A stretch of 64,000 nucleotides of DNA, from positions 79,049 through 143,048 of the forward strand of contig NZ_JASCIQ010000022.1 of NCBI RefSeq assembly GCF_029968035.1, read 5' to 3'. Position numbers and translations under genes: made by a program. Position 1 is the stretch's first letter, and the number at the start of each line of letters is the position of its first letter. The stretch comes from Streptomyces cavernicola. GTDB lineage: Bacteria > Actinomycetota > Actinomycetes > Streptomycetales > Streptomycetaceae. Below the pieces are notes generated by a model. It made no database searches. It saw only the letters and a list, made by a program, of their open reading frames with translations, and was not told where the DNA came from. Of the stretch, positions 25,915-34,922 are shown piece after piece.

Positions 25915-28900
25915 TTAGAGGGGCGGCAGCTCCGGGGGAACCTTCGCCGGGTTCTCCGACAGCGCGGCCAGCGCCATCCGCACGGCCTCCCCCAACTGCG
26001 GATCCCGCCCACCCGCATAGTCCTGCGGCGCCATCACGACCTCGACGTCCGGATCGACGCCGTGGTTCTCCACGTCCCACCCGTAACCCTCGAGCCAGAT
26101 CGCGTACTTGGGCTGCGTGACGAGCGTCCCGTCGACCAGCCGGTAGCGGCTGTCGATGCCGATGACGCCGCCCCACGTCCGCGTACCCACCACGGGCCCG
26201 ATGCCGAGCGCCTTGATCGCCGCGTTGACGATGTCGCCGTCGGAGCCGGAGAACTCGTTGGCGACGGCGACGACCGGGCCGCGCGGCGCGTCCAGCGGGT
26301 AGCTGGTGGCGGCCTCCCCGCGCGGCAGGTCCCAGCCCACGATGCGCCGGGCGAGCTTCTCCACGACGAGCTGCGAGGTGTGGCCGCCGCGGTTCTCCCG
26401 TACGTCGACGATCAGTCCCTCCTTGGCCACCTCCACCCGCAGGTCGCGGTGGATCTGAGCCCAGCCGGGCGCCTGCATGTCGGGCACGTGCAGGTAGCCG
26501 AGGCGGCCGTCGGAGAGCTCGTGCACGTACGCCCGCCGGTCGGCGACCCACGCGTGGTACCGCAGCGGCTCCTCGTCGTCGATCGGCACGACCACGGCGT
26601 GCCGCGGATCGCCGCCGCCGGACGGCGAGACGGTCAGCTCGACGGGCCGGCCCGCGGCGCCCACGAGCAGCGGTCCGGGCCCGGTGACCGGGTCGACGGG
26701 CCGGCCGTCGACCGCGAGCAGCGCGTCCCCGGGACGCACCGCGACGCCGGGCGCGGCGAGCGGCGAGCGGGCGTGCGGGTCGGAGGTCTCGGAGGCGAGG
26801 ACGCGGTCGACGCGCCAACTGCCGTCCTCGTGCCGGGAGATGTCCGCGCCGAGCAGGCCCTGCCGGGTGTCGGAGCCGCCGTACCCGCCGGGTCCGCTGA
26901 CGTAGGCGTGCGAGGTGCCGAGCTCGCCGTTGAGTTCGTAGATCAGGTCGACGAGGTCGTCGTGGGTGGCGAGGCGGTCGACGACGGGCCGGTACCGGTC
27001 GCGGACGGCGTCCCAGTCGACGCCGCCCATGTCCGCGCGCCAGAAGTGGTCGCGCATGAGGCGGCCGGCCTCGTCGAACATCTGCCGCCACTCGGCGACC
27101 GGGTCGACGGTCTGGCGGATGCGGGACAGGTCGACGGTGATGTGGCTGTCGCCGTCGTCGTCGGAGGGGGCGCGCCGGTCGCTGGGGACGACCTTCAGCT
27201 GGTCGCCGCTGCGCAGCAGGACGCGCTTGCCGTCGCCACTGACGCTGAACTGGTCGGCGTCGGAGCTGAGTTCCTCGATCCGGCGCTGGGCCAGGTCGTA
27301 CCGTTCGAGCGCGGTCTGCGGGCCCGGGTCGTCGAGGCCCGCCCGGTTCGCGCCGAGGGCGCCGCTGACCGGGTGGCGCAGCCAGAGCAGGCCGTCCTTG
27401 GCGGCGCGCAGCGTGGAGTAGCGGGCGGCCTCGACGGGGAAGGGCACGATCCGGTCGGCGAGGCCTTCGAGGTCGATACGGGTGGTGGGGGCGTCGTCGC
27501 CGCCCTGGACCTCGCCGGACTTCTCGGCGCTCTCGAAGGGCCGGCCGTGCCGCTGCGGCCCGAACGGCGAGGGCGTCGTCGCGGACAGCGTGATGAGGTG
27601 CGGGCGGCAGGCGCCGACGAAGGCCAGGTCGAAGACGTGCACGTCGTAGACCGGGTCGAAGGAGCGCTCGGAGAGGAACGCGAGGTGCCGGCCGTCGAGG
27701 GTGAACGCGGGCGCGTAGTCGCGGAAGCGCAGCGGGGTCGCCTCGGAGACGGCGAGGTCGGCGGTGTTGGCGAGCTTGATCTGGCAGAGCGGCGCGGGGC
27801 CGGGGTGGGACCAGGCGAGCCAGCCGGAGTCGGGCGAGAAGACGAGGCCGGAGGCTTCGCCGTGCTCGCTGCGGTCGACCTCCCTGACCTCGCCGGAGGC
27901 GCGCTCGACGAGCAGGATCCGCCCGTCGTGCGAGGCGACGGCGGCCCGGCTGCCGTCGGGCGCCATGGCGAGCGCGAGCACCCGCCCCAACTGCCCTGCG
28001 GCGACCCGGCGTACGGACCCTCCGGGCGCGACGCCGGTGGCGGGCGAGAACTCCAGGGCGTCGTCGCCCTCCGCGTCCGTCACCCACACCACGTGCTCCT
28101 CGCCCTCCACGCGGAAGGTGCGGGGCAGCCGGGCGCGTACGCCGGGTTCGGCGGTGAGGGTGCGGGCGGGGCCGTCGCGGTGGGTCACCCAGTGCACGGC
28201 GCCGCGCACGGAGACGGCGCTGCCGCGCCCGGTGTGGTCGGGGACGGCCGGCCCGAGGTGCCGCTCGGGCCGTACGGGGTGCGGCTGCAGGTCGGTGCGC
28301 TGCCCGCCGAGGCTGATGTCGAGCCGGCGCGGCTCGGCGGCAGCGGGGTCGTCCAGGCTGTCGAGGAGCCAGAGTTCACCGGCCGACGTATAGACGACGC
28401 GACGTCCGTCGGTGGCGGCGTGCCGGGCGTAGAAGCCGCTTCCTTCGGCGCCGAGCGGCGTGTGCCGCCGCAGATCGCTCCCGTCCGGCAGGGACGAGTA
28501 GACGGCCCCGACCCCCTCGTGATCGGACAGGAAAGCGATCCTTCCCCAAGCTCTCGGCTCCGCTCGAGCAGGGGAGTCCCCAATCCCCACCCACATCGCG
28601 TACTCGATGTTCCCGTCGAGCTCTTCGTGTACGCGAACGAACTCCCCGGCCGTCCCGCCTTCGGCTCGATCGATCCACAGCTTCCCGGCCGTGCCGCCCC
28701 GGTACCGCTTCCAGTACGCGGCCTCGCGGCCCATCGTCACGGTCTGCAGCAGCACCTGGCCGTCGGGCCCGAAGGCGAGGTCGCCGACCGGCCCGTACGG
28801 CAGCACCGGCGCGGGTCCGCCGTCGAGCGGGACGGCGCGGGCCCAGCTGCGGCGCAGCGAGGCCTGGCCCTCGGTGGTGACCGCGAGGACCTGGCCGTCC

Positions 28901-29190
28901 GGGGTCCAGCCGCGCACGGAGGTCTTCCAACTCCCCCAGTGCGTCAGGCGTTTGGCGGGTCCGCCGTCGACCGGCGCGACATGCACCTCGGGCGCGCCGT
29001 CCCGGGTGGAGGTCCAGGCGACCAGGGCCCCGTCGGGCGAGATGCAGGGATGGTCGACCGGCATGTTGTCGGCGCTGACCCGCCAGGCGCGACCGCCGTC
29101 GAGCGGAGCGACCCAGACGTCGTCCTCAGCGATGAAGGCGACCAAGTCGCCCTGAATGTGCGGGAACCGGAGGTAGGAAGGCTGCGTCAC
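25915..29190 (-). CDS. Tricorn protease homologue (S41 family)
   Basis: A giant cytoplasmic peptidase of 1091 residues that would shorten proteasome-derived peptides. The N-terminal two-thirds are WD-like propeller blades (for example SPDGALVAWTSTRDG, FSPDSGWLAWSHPG). A C1 domain follows with the catalytic His in GTSHAYV, then a PDZ domain (GVAVRPGDALLAVDGRPV) and the C2 S41 core with nucleophile Ser in EFSGSDGD and the terminal DPDVEV region. The start is a GTG. A stretch in the propeller (28543-28590) coding GIGDSPARAEPRAWGR matches the dispersed intergenic repeat and may be an in-frame insertion. Streptomyces has a proteasome, so tricorn fits that pathway. Confidence 0.95.
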   Translation of the reverse strand: MTQPSYLRFPHIQGDLVAFIAEDDVWVAPLDGGRAWRVSADNMPVDHPCISPDGALVAWTSTRDGAPEVHVAPVDGGPAKRLTHWGSWKTSVRGWTPDGQVLAVTTEGQASLRRSWARAVPLDGGPAPVLPYGPVGDLAFGPDGQVLLQTVTMGREAAYWKRYRGGTAGKLWIDRAEGGTAGEFVRVHEELDGNIEYAMWVGIGDSPARAEPRAWGRIAFLSDHEGVGAVYSSLPDGSDLRRHTPLGAEGSGFYARHAATDGRRVVYTSAGELWLLDSLDDPAAAEPRRLDISLGGQRTDLQPHPVRPERHLGPAVPDHTGRGSAVSVRGAVHWVTHRDGPARTLTAEPGVRARLPRTFRVEGEEHVVWVTDAEGDDALEFSPATGVAPGGSVRRVAAGQLGRVLALAMAPDGSRAAVASHDGRILLVERASGEVREVDRSEHGEASGLVFSPDSGWLAWSHPGPAPLCQIKLANTADLAVSEATPLRFRDYAPAFTLDGRHLAFLSERSFDPVYDVHVFDLAFVGACRPHLITLSATTPSPFGPQRHGRPFESAEKSGEVQGGDDAPTTRIDLEGLADRIVPFPVEAARYSTLRAAKDGLLWLRHPVSGALGANRAGLDDPGPQTALERYDLAQRRIEELSSDADQFSVSGDGKRVLLRSGDQLKVVPSDRRAPSDDDGDSHITVDLSRIRQTVDPVAEWRQMFDEAGRLMRDHFWRADMGGVDWDAVRDRYRPVVDRLATHDDLVDLIYELNGELGTSHAYVSGPGGYGGSDTRQGLLGADISRHEDGSWRVDRVLASETSDPHARSPLAAPGVAVRPGDALLAVDGRPVDPVTGPGPLLVGAAGRPVELTVSPSGGGDPRHAVVVPIDDEEPLRYHAWVADRRAYVHELSDGRLGYLHVPDMQAPGWAQIHRDLRVEVAKEGLIVDVRENRGGHTSQLVVEKLARRIVGWDLPRGEAATSYPLDAPRGPVVAVANEFSGSDGDIVNAAIKALGIGPVVGTRTWGGVIGIDSRYRLVDGTLVTQPKYAIWLEGYGWDVENHGVDPDVEVVMAPQDYAGGRDPQLGEAVRMALAALSENPAKVPPELPPL
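28543..28590. repeat. Dispersed repeat block inside the tricorn coding sequence
   Basis: The minus strand here matches the plus-strand intergenic block at 25709-25752 over ~40 bases with few differences (shared CTGCTCGAGCG and AGCCGAGAGCTTGGGG). It is translated in frame within the propeller and creates no stop. Confidence 0.8.
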
Positions 29191-29308
29191 CCCGCCAGCC
29201 TATGCAGGCCGAGCCGGGGAGGTGACGGCTTTGGATCACTTGGCCGAGGCGCGCGCCCGTGTCCAAATCCCGGTGCACGAGGCCCACTTGCCGCCCTACG
29301 GTGACCCG

Positions 29309-29662
29309 ATGACCAACAACCACCGCCTCCGCCGGCTGACCACCGAGGAAGCGACCCACCTCTGGACGGTCCGCCACCACCACTCCCGTACGGGCCCCTG
29401 CGCGGAGGTCCTCAGCCTGTACGCGGAGGGCTCCAAGGTCCCGCTCCGCCTGATGTTCCAGGAGGGCGAGGGCCGGTTCGTGGGGGAGGCCCACATGGCC
29501 ACGGGCTACGTCTCGACGACCGGGGGCCGACCGCTGAACCTGCGGGAACCGGGCACGGTACGCAAGCTGATCGACGCAGCCCACGCCGCCGGCCTGCTCC
29601 CGGGCACCGGTGAGACAGACGGCTGGCCGGTGTACGAGGCGGTCGCTGGGACCGAGGCCTGA
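29309..29662 (+). CDS. Conserved hypothetical protein
   Basis: A 117-residue protein starting MTNNHRLRRLTTEEATHLWTVRHHHS. It looks like a small alpha/beta protein: a charged N-terminus, then strands (EVLSLYAEGSKVPLRLMFQEG) and a C-terminal helix (PGTVRKLIDAAHAAGLLPG). I do not recognise a characterised family and see no catalytic motif, signal peptide or membrane segment. The ATG at 29309 is preferred over in-frame upstream starts because the conserved-looking sequence begins there. It is divergent from tricorn and convergent with rsmE. Confidence 0.65.
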   Translation: MTNNHRLRRLTTEEATHLWTVRHHHSRTGPCAEVLSLYAEGSKVPLRLMFQEGEGRFVGEAHMATGYVSTTGGRPLNLREPGTVRKLIDAAHAAGLLPGTGETDGWPVYEAVAGTEA

Positions 29663-29674
29663 TCCCCCACACCC

Positions 29675-29815
29675 TCAAACGCCGGAGGGGCTGGTTTTTC
29701 AGGGGCGCGGGGAACTGCGCGACCAGCCACGACGGCGGGGCAGCCGAAAGACAGCGGGGTCCGGGGCGCAGCCCCGAAGCTGCTGCAAGCTTTCGGGAAG
29801 GGGCGGGGAGGGGAA
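29675..29815. repeat. Dispersed mosaic intergenic repeat, copy 6
   Basis: Lies between the convergent hypothetical gene and rsmE. Blocks in order: CTCAAACGCCGGAGGGGCTG, GGGGCGCGGGGAACTGCGCG, GGTCCGGGGCGCAGCCCCG, and CTTTCGGGAAGGGGCGGG at the right end. Confidence 0.85.
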
Positions 29816-29842
29816 GGAATAAGCCCTAGGGGGCGTCTCCCC

Positions 29843-30580
29843 CTAGCCCCAGCGCCCGCTCCGCCCCAGCAGCAACGCCCCCGCAGCCGTCCCCGCAGTG
29901 GACGTACGAAGCACGGAAGGCCCGAGCCGGTACGGCTGCGCCCCGGCCGCCGCGAAGGCGGCCAACTCCTCGGGCGACACGCCCCCTTCAGGCCCGACGA
30001 CCAGAACAACGTCCCCGCTCGAGGGAAGCTCCGCCGAGGCCAACGGCAAACTGCCCTCCTCATGCAGAACGGCCGCAAACGCCGCCCCGGAAAGCAGCGC
30101 CGCCACCTCCTTCGTGGAGGCCAGCTCGGAAACCTCGGGGAACCGCAGCCGCCGCGCCTGCTTGCCCGCCTCGCGCGCCGTCGCCCGCCACTTGCCGAGC
30201 GACTTCAGCCCCCGCTCCCCGCGCCACTGCGTGATGCAGCGGGACGCCGCCCACGGCACGATCGCGTCGACCCCGGTCTCCGTCATCGTCTCCACGGCCA
30301 GCTCGCCCCGGTCGCCCTTGGGCAGGGCCTGCACGACGGTGATCCGCGGCGCGGGCTCGGGGTCCGTGAGCGACCCGGTCAGCTCGACCGTCAGCCGGTC
30401 CTTGCCCTCCGCCGCGAGCACCACACCGGACGCCCCGCGCCCGCGCCCGTCCGTGAGGACCACCTGCTCCCCCGCGCGCAGCCGCCGTACGGATACCGCG
30501 TGCCGGCCCTCGGGCCCGTCGAGCAGGAACTCGCCGCCGCCGGAGGGGACTTCGTCCACGACGAAGACCGGCGCGGTCAT
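29843..30580 (-). CDS. rsmE: 16S rRNA (uracil-1498-N3) methyltransferase
   Basis: SPOUT-class, SAM-dependent enzyme that methylates U1498 in the decoding centre. An N-terminal PUA-like domain (FLLDGPEGRHAVSVRRLRAGE) precedes the trefoil-knot domain, with VVLVVGPEGGVSPEE and the C-terminal LGPSVLRTSTAGTAA motif that forms the SAM-binding knot. The 245-residue length is typical. The ATG overlaps the stop of the preceding nitronate monooxygenase gene (ATGA), so they are coupled. Last gene of the hrcA-dnaJ cluster. Confidence 0.95.
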   Translation of the reverse strand: MTAPVFVVDEVPSGGGEFLLDGPEGRHAVSVRRLRAGEQVVLTDGRGRGASGVVLAAEGKDRLTVELTGSLTDPEPAPRITVVQALPKGDRGELAVETMTETGVDAIVPWAASRCITQWRGERGLKSLGKWRATAREAGKQARRLRFPEVSELASTKEVAALLSGAAFAAVLHEEGSLPLASAELPSSGDVVLVVGPEGGVSPEELAAFAAAGAQPYRLGPSVLRTSTAGTAAGALLLGRSGRWG

Positions 30581-31653
30581 CGCGCGTCGCCCCGCCGCGT
30601 GAGCGCGGTCCGCGCCGTGTCCAGCTCGGCCGCGAGCACCTCGACCAGCTGACCGGCCGGCAGGCCACGGCTCAGCCGGTGGCCCTGGCCCGCCCACAGG
30701 CTCATGGCCTGCGCGTCCCCGGCCTTGGCCGCGGCCTTGCGGATGCCGCCCGTGAGGTAGTGGACCTGGGGGTACGCGGCGGGCGCGTACCGGCCGTGCT
30801 CACGCATGAAGCGGTTGACGAGGCCACGGGCGGGGCGGCCGGAGAACGCGCGGGTGAGTTCGGTGCGTACGAACAGGGGGTTGGTCATGGCCTGCTTGTG
30901 CAGCGGGTTCGCGCCCGACTCGGGGCAGACCAGGAACGCCGTGCCGAGCTGCGCCGCGTCCGCGCCGGCCGCGAGCACCGCCGCGATCTGGCTGCCGCGC
31001 ATCAGACCGCCGGCCGCGATGATCGGCAGCTGCACGGTCTCGCGCACCTGGGCGATCAGCGCGAGCAGTCCGACGCCACTGCCGTCCCGCTCCGGGTCGT
31101 CGCGGTGCGTGCCCTGGTGGCCGCCGGCCTCGATGCCCTGCACGCACACCGCGTCCGCACCCGACCACTGCGCGGTCTGCGCCTCCTCGGCGCTGGTGAC
31201 GGTGACGACGGTGGTGGTGCCGACCCGCGAGAACGCGTCGAGCACATCGCGCGTGGGGCAGCCGAAGGTGAAGGAGACGACGGGGACGGGGTCGTCGAAG
31301 AGGACGGCCAGCTTCGCCTCGTAGCCGTCGTCACGCCCGGAGTCCGGGTCGCCGAGGGGGGCGTCGTACCAGGCGGACTCGCCCGCGAGCTGGTGGGCGT
31401 AGACGGCGACGGCGCTCTGGTCGGCGCAGTCGGGCTGCGGCATGAACAGGTTGACGCCGAAGGGCCGGTCGGTCAGCCCGCGCAGCTGCTTGATCTCCTG
31501 GTACATGCCGTCGGCGGTCTTGTACCCGGCGGCCAGGAATCCGAGGCCGCCGGCTTCGGACACGGCCGCGGCCAGAGCGGGGCAGGACGCGCCACCGGCC
31601 ATGGGGGCCTGCACGATCGGGTACGGGCTGAGATCGGTCAGTGCGGTGGACAT
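30577..31653 (-). CDS. Nitronate monooxygenase (FMN-dependent)
   Basis: A 358-residue TIM-barrel flavoprotein that oxidises alkyl nitronates such as propionate-3-nitronate. The N-terminal PIVQAPMAGGAS, the glycine-rich FMN-phosphate loops (CVQGIEAGGHQGTH, PIIAAGGLMRGSQIAAVLAAGADAAQ split over two strands) and the catalytic-region His are visible. The ATG at 31653 is clear. It lies between dnaJ (155-base gap) and rsmE (overlap). The functional link to these is unclear; the order recurs in Streptomyces. Confidence 0.9.
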   Translation of the reverse strand: MSTALTDLSPYPIVQAPMAGGASCPALAAAVSEAGGLGFLAAGYKTADGMYQEIKQLRGLTDRPFGVNLFMPQPDCADQSAVAVYAHQLAGESAWYDAPLGDPDSGRDDGYEAKLAVLFDDPVPVVSFTFGCPTRDVLDAFSRVGTTTVVTVTSAEEAQTAQWSGADAVCVQGIEAGGHQGTHRDDPERDGSGVGLLALIAQVRETVQLPIIAAGGLMRGSQIAAVLAAGADAAQLGTAFLVCPESGANPLHKQAMTNPLFVRTELTRAFSGRPARGLVNRFMREHGRYAPAAYPQVHYLTGGIRKAAAKAGDAQAMSLWAGQGHRLSRGLPAGQLVEVLAAELDTARTALTRRGDAR

Positions 31654-31808
31654 GAGCGCATGCTTTCACGTCCCGGTCGCCCGCTGAAACGGAGCCCCGC
31701 CTCGCTGTGGGCAGCTGTTCCGCTGGGGCGGAACGGGTGGGCACAGCGCCCCGGCGCCGAGTGCGCTGAACGACAAGCCCTGCTCAGCCCCCGGCGCCGG
31801 TGCCTCTC

Positions 31809-32945
31809 TCAACGCCCGTTGAACGCATCCTTCAACCGATGGAACAGCCCCTGCTGCCCCGGCTGGAACTGCCCCGTGGGCCGCTCCTCGCCGCGAGCCT
31901 TGGCGAGCTCCCGCAGGATCCGCTCCTGCTCCGGGTCGAGCTTGGTGGGCGTGGTGACCTCGACGTGCACGATGAGGTCACCGCGGCCGCCGCCGCGCAG
32001 GTGCGTGATGCCGCGGCCGTGCAGCGGGATCGACTGGCCGGACTGGGTGCCGGGCCTGATGTCGACCTCCTCCATGCCGTCGAGCGTCTCCAACGGCACC
32101 TTCGTGCCGAGCGCCGCCGCCGTCATCGGGATGGTGACCGTGCAGTGCAGGTCGTCCCCGCGCCGCTGGAACACCGGGTGCGGCAGCTCGTGGATCTCTA
32201 CGTAGAGGTCGCCGGCGGGGCCGCCGCCGGGGCCGACCTCGCCCTCGCCCGCGAGCTGGATGCGGGTGCCGTTGTCCACACCGGCCGGGATCTTCACCGT
32301 CAGGGTGCGACGGGAGCGGATCCGGCCGTCGCCCGCGCACTCCGGGCACGGGGTCGGGACGACGGTGCCGAAGCCCTGGCACTGCGGGCAGGGGCGCGAG
32401 GTCATGACCTGGCCGAGGAAGGACCGGGTGACCTGCGAGACCTCACCGCGGCCGCGGCACATGTCGCAGGTCTGCGCCGAGGTGCCGGGTGCGGCGCCCT
32501 CGCCGGAGCACGTCGTACAGACGACGGCCGTGTCGACCTGGATGTCCTTCGTCGTGCCGAAGGCCGCCTCGTCCAGCTCGATCTCGAGCCGGATCATGGC
32601 GTCCTGGCCACGGCGCGTACGCGAACGGGGTCCGCGCTGGGACGCCGTACCGAAGAACGCGTCCATGATGTCCGAGAAGTTCCCGAACCCGCCTTGGCCG
32701 AAGCCGCCCGCGCCGCCTCCGCCGCTCTGCGACAGGGGGTCGCCGCCGAGGTCGTAGACCTGCTTCTTCTGCGGGTCGGAGAGCACCTCGTAAGCGGCGT
32801 TGATCTCCTTGAACCGCTCCTGGGTCTTCGGGTCGGGGTTCACATCGGGGTGAAGTTCCCTCGCCAGCCTCCGGAAGGCCTTCTTGATCTCGTCCTGGGA
32901 AGCGTCGCGGCGCACGCCAAGAGTGGCGTAGTAGTCCGTGGCCAC
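31809..32945 (-). CDS. dnaJ: Chaperone DnaJ
   Basis: Type I J-protein co-chaperone of DnaK. The J domain (residues 1-70) contains the HPD tripeptide in ARELHPDVNPD, followed by a short Gly-rich segment (SGGGGAGGFGQGG). Four zinc-binding repeats follow (CTTCSGEG, CDMCRGRG, CPQCQGFG, CPECAGDG), then the substrate-binding C-terminal domains. The length of 378 residues is normal. The start is a GTG immediately after the hrcA TAA, so translation is coupled. This is the HrcA-linked dnaJ copy; Streptomyces also has a dnaK-operon copy elsewhere. Confidence 0.96.
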   Translation of the reverse strand: MATDYYATLGVRRDASQDEIKKAFRRLARELHPDVNPDPKTQERFKEINAAYEVLSDPQKKQVYDLGGDPLSQSGGGGAGGFGQGGFGNFSDIMDAFFGTASQRGPRSRTRRGQDAMIRLEIELDEAAFGTTKDIQVDTAVVCTTCSGEGAAPGTSAQTCDMCRGRGEVSQVTRSFLGQVMTSRPCPQCQGFGTVVPTPCPECAGDGRIRSRRTLTVKIPAGVDNGTRIQLAGEGEVGPGGGPAGDLYVEIHELPHPVFQRRGDDLHCTVTIPMTAAALGTKVPLETLDGMEEVDIRPGTQSGQSIPLHGRGITHLRGGGRGDLIVHVEVTTPTKLDPEQERILRELAKARGEERPTGQFQPGQQGLFHRLKDAFNGR

Positions 32946-33962
32946 TTACGACTCCGCCAGGATCTGTCCGACGTAACGTGCCACTGCGCGTACTGCTCCC
33001 ATCGTTCCGGGGTAGTCCATGCGGGTCGGTCCGACCACGCCGAGTTTGGCGACTGCTTCGCCGCCCGAACCGTAGCCGACCGACACCACGGACGTGGAGT
33101 TGAGGCCCTCGTGGGCGTTCTCGTGCCCGATGCGTACGGTCATGCCCGAATCCTTGGCCTCGCCGAGCAGCTTGAGGAGCACGACCTGCTCCTCGAGTGC
33201 TTCGAGCACCGGCCGGATCACGAGCGGGAAATCATGTCCGAAGCGGGTGAGATTGGCGGTGCCGCCGATCATCAGCCGCTCCTCGGTCTCCTCCACGAGC
33301 GTTTCGAGGAGGGTCGCGAGGACCGTCGAGACGGTGCCGCGGTCGTCCGTCTCGAAGGACTCGGGAAGGTCCTGCACCAGCTGCGGCACGTCCGAGAAGC
33401 GACGTCCCGCGACCCTGCTGTTGAGCCGGGCCCGCAGATCCGCGAGCGCGGTCTCGCCGAACGGCGCCGGGCAGTCCACGTGCCGCTGCTCGACCCGGCC
33501 GGTGTCGGTGATCACGACGAGCATCAGCCGCGCGGGCGCGAGCGAGAGCAACTCGACGTGGCGCACCGTGGACCGGGTGAGCGACGGGTACTGCACGACG
33601 GCGACCTGCCGGGTCAGCTGCGCGAGCAGCCGCACCGTACGGCCCACGACGTCGTCGAGGTCGACGGCGCCGTCGAGGAAGTTCTGGATGGCGCGGCGCT
33701 CGGCGCCGGAGAGCGGCTTGACGCCCGCGAGCTTGTCGACGAAGAGGCGGTACCCCTTGTCGGTGGGGATGCGCCCGGCGCTGGTGTGCGGCTGGGCGAT
33801 GAAGCCCTCTTCCTCCAGGGCCGCCATGTCGTTGCGCACGGTGGCCGGGGAGACGCCGAGGCGGTGCCGCTCGGTGAGCGCCTTGGAGCCGACGGGCTCC
33901 TCGGTGCCGACGTAGTCCTGGACGATGGCGCGCAGCACCTCAAGTCTGCGTTCACTCAGCAT
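32946..33962 (-). CDS. hrcA: Heat-inducible transcription repressor HrcA
   Basis: Repressor of class I heat-shock genes that binds CIRCE and depends on GroEL for folding. The N-terminal winged helix (EPVGSKALTERHRLGVSPATVRNDMAALEEEGFI) and the GYRLFVD segment are typical. The 338-residue length fits. The ATG has GGGAGG upstream. A perfect CIRCE-type inverted repeat 60 bases upstream indicates autoregulation of hrcA-dnaJ. Confidence 0.97.
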   Translation of the reverse strand: MLSERRLEVLRAIVQDYVGTEEPVGSKALTERHRLGVSPATVRNDMAALEEEGFIAQPHTSAGRIPTDKGYRLFVDKLAGVKPLSGAERRAIQNFLDGAVDLDDVVGRTVRLLAQLTRQVAVVQYPSLTRSTVRHVELLSLAPARLMLVVITDTGRVEQRHVDCPAPFGETALADLRARLNSRVAGRRFSDVPQLVQDLPESFETDDRGTVSTVLATLLETLVEETEERLMIGGTANLTRFGHDFPLVIRPVLEALEEQVVLLKLLGEAKDSGMTVRIGHENAHEGLNSTSVVSVGYGSGGEAVAKLGVVGPTRMDYPGTMGAVRAVARYVGQILAES

Positions 33963-34021
33963 GCGCGCACACCTCCCTGCACTCGTCCGCGGTCGCCCGC
34001 TTCACTGCCTGTCTCATCTGT

Positions 34022-34048
34022 CTGGCACTCAGCACAGCAGAGTGCCAG
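34022..34048. promoter_or_regulatory. CIRCE operator
   Basis: CTGGCACTC-N9-GAGTGCCAG: a perfect 9-bp inverted repeat with the canonical 9-base spacer, close to the general CIRCE consensus (TTAGCACTC-N9-GAGTGCTAA). It lies in the hrcA leader, so HrcA should repress hrcA-dnaJ. A TACACT box just beyond it (34061-34066 on the minus strand) is a possible -10. Confidence 0.92.
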
Positions 34049-34147
34049 CATTTCACCGGCCCAGTGTACGGCCGTGGGGTACGCCCGCGGCAAGGGTGGG
34101 GGCGGCGAGGCCGCGCAGCCCCGCGCGGGCGGGGTTAGCGTCTCCCT

Positions 34148-34888
34148 ATGCGGTTGACTTGGGAAGGGCCGTACGCCTCCGAGTGGGAGCGGTTGTCGCC
34201 GTACGCGGCGCGCCGCCGCATGCCGGTGTGGGACTGCACGGTGGGCCTGGTCGCGGGCGAGCACGCGGCGCTCCTGGTCGACGCGGGTTCCTCACTGCGC
34301 GAGGGCGCGGAGCTGCGCCGGCAGGCGGAGGCCCTGCTCGGCGGCGGACGTGTGACACATCTCGCGCTCACGCACCCGCACTTCGACCACGTCCTGGGCG
34401 CGGCCGCCTACTCCGGCGTCGAGGTGTTCGGCGCGGTCGGCGTCGACGTGGTCCTGGAGCGCGGCCGGGACGAGCTCGCGGCGGACGCGGTACGGCACGG
34501 CCTGGACCGGCGCGCGGCGGGCGAGGCCGCGGATCTCCTGGTCCGCCCGCACCATCTGGTGTGCGGCGAGTGGACCCTCGACCTGGGCGGGGTGCAGGTG
34601 CTCCTGGCGAACGTCGGGCCCGGCCACACCGGTCATGACCTGGCGGTGCTCGTCTCGGGCGGGAACGGTTCCCCGGAGATCGTGTTCTGCGGCGACCTGG
34701 TCGAGGAGTCCGGCGACCCGCAGGCGGGCTCGGACGCGATGCCGACGCTGTGGCCGTACGCCCTGGACCGGCTTCTGGAACTGGGCGGGGAGGACGCGGT
34801 GTACGTGCCGGGGCACGGTTCGGTGGTGAACGCGGAGTTTGTCCGCGCCCAACGCGCCTCGCTGGCAACGCTGTTCGGCGTGTCGTAG
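34148..34888 (+). CDS. Metallo-beta-lactamase-fold hydrolase
   Basis: A 246-residue MBL-fold protein. The zinc-binding THPHFDHVLG motif replaces the usual H-x-H-x-D-H with its first His. GPGHTGHD supplies a later His, FCGDLVEESG the bridging Asp and YVPGHGSVV the final His. The substrate is unknown; the family includes thiolesterases and beta-lactamase relatives. The ATG starts seven bases after a short spacer from the HrcA promoter region, and it is divergent from hrcA. It is followed by a DUF3097 gene 34 bases on. Confidence 0.85.
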   Translation: MRLTWEGPYASEWERLSPYAARRRMPVWDCTVGLVAGEHAALLVDAGSSLREGAELRRQAEALLGGGRVTHLALTHPHFDHVLGAAAYSGVEVFGAVGVDVVLERGRDELAADAVRHGLDRRAAGEAADLLVRPHHLVCGEWTLDLGGVQVLLANVGPGHTGHDLAVLVSGGNGSPEIVFCGDLVEESGDPQAGSDAMPTLWPYALDRLLELGGEDAVYVPGHGSVVNAEFVRAQRASLATLFGVS

Positions 34889-34922
34889 TCGCGGCATCCC
34901 CGCTTCTCTTATCGTCTGCCGA

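Noticed and set aside
25124..28087. A 987-residue continuous minus-strand reading frame
   Set aside because: The only family similarity is the 117-residue HIT protein at its end; the rest is a shifted frame of tricorn and repeat sequence.
31800..34157. A 785-residue plus-strand reading frame
   Set aside because: It is the antisense of dnaJ and hrcA, which have full family motifs.
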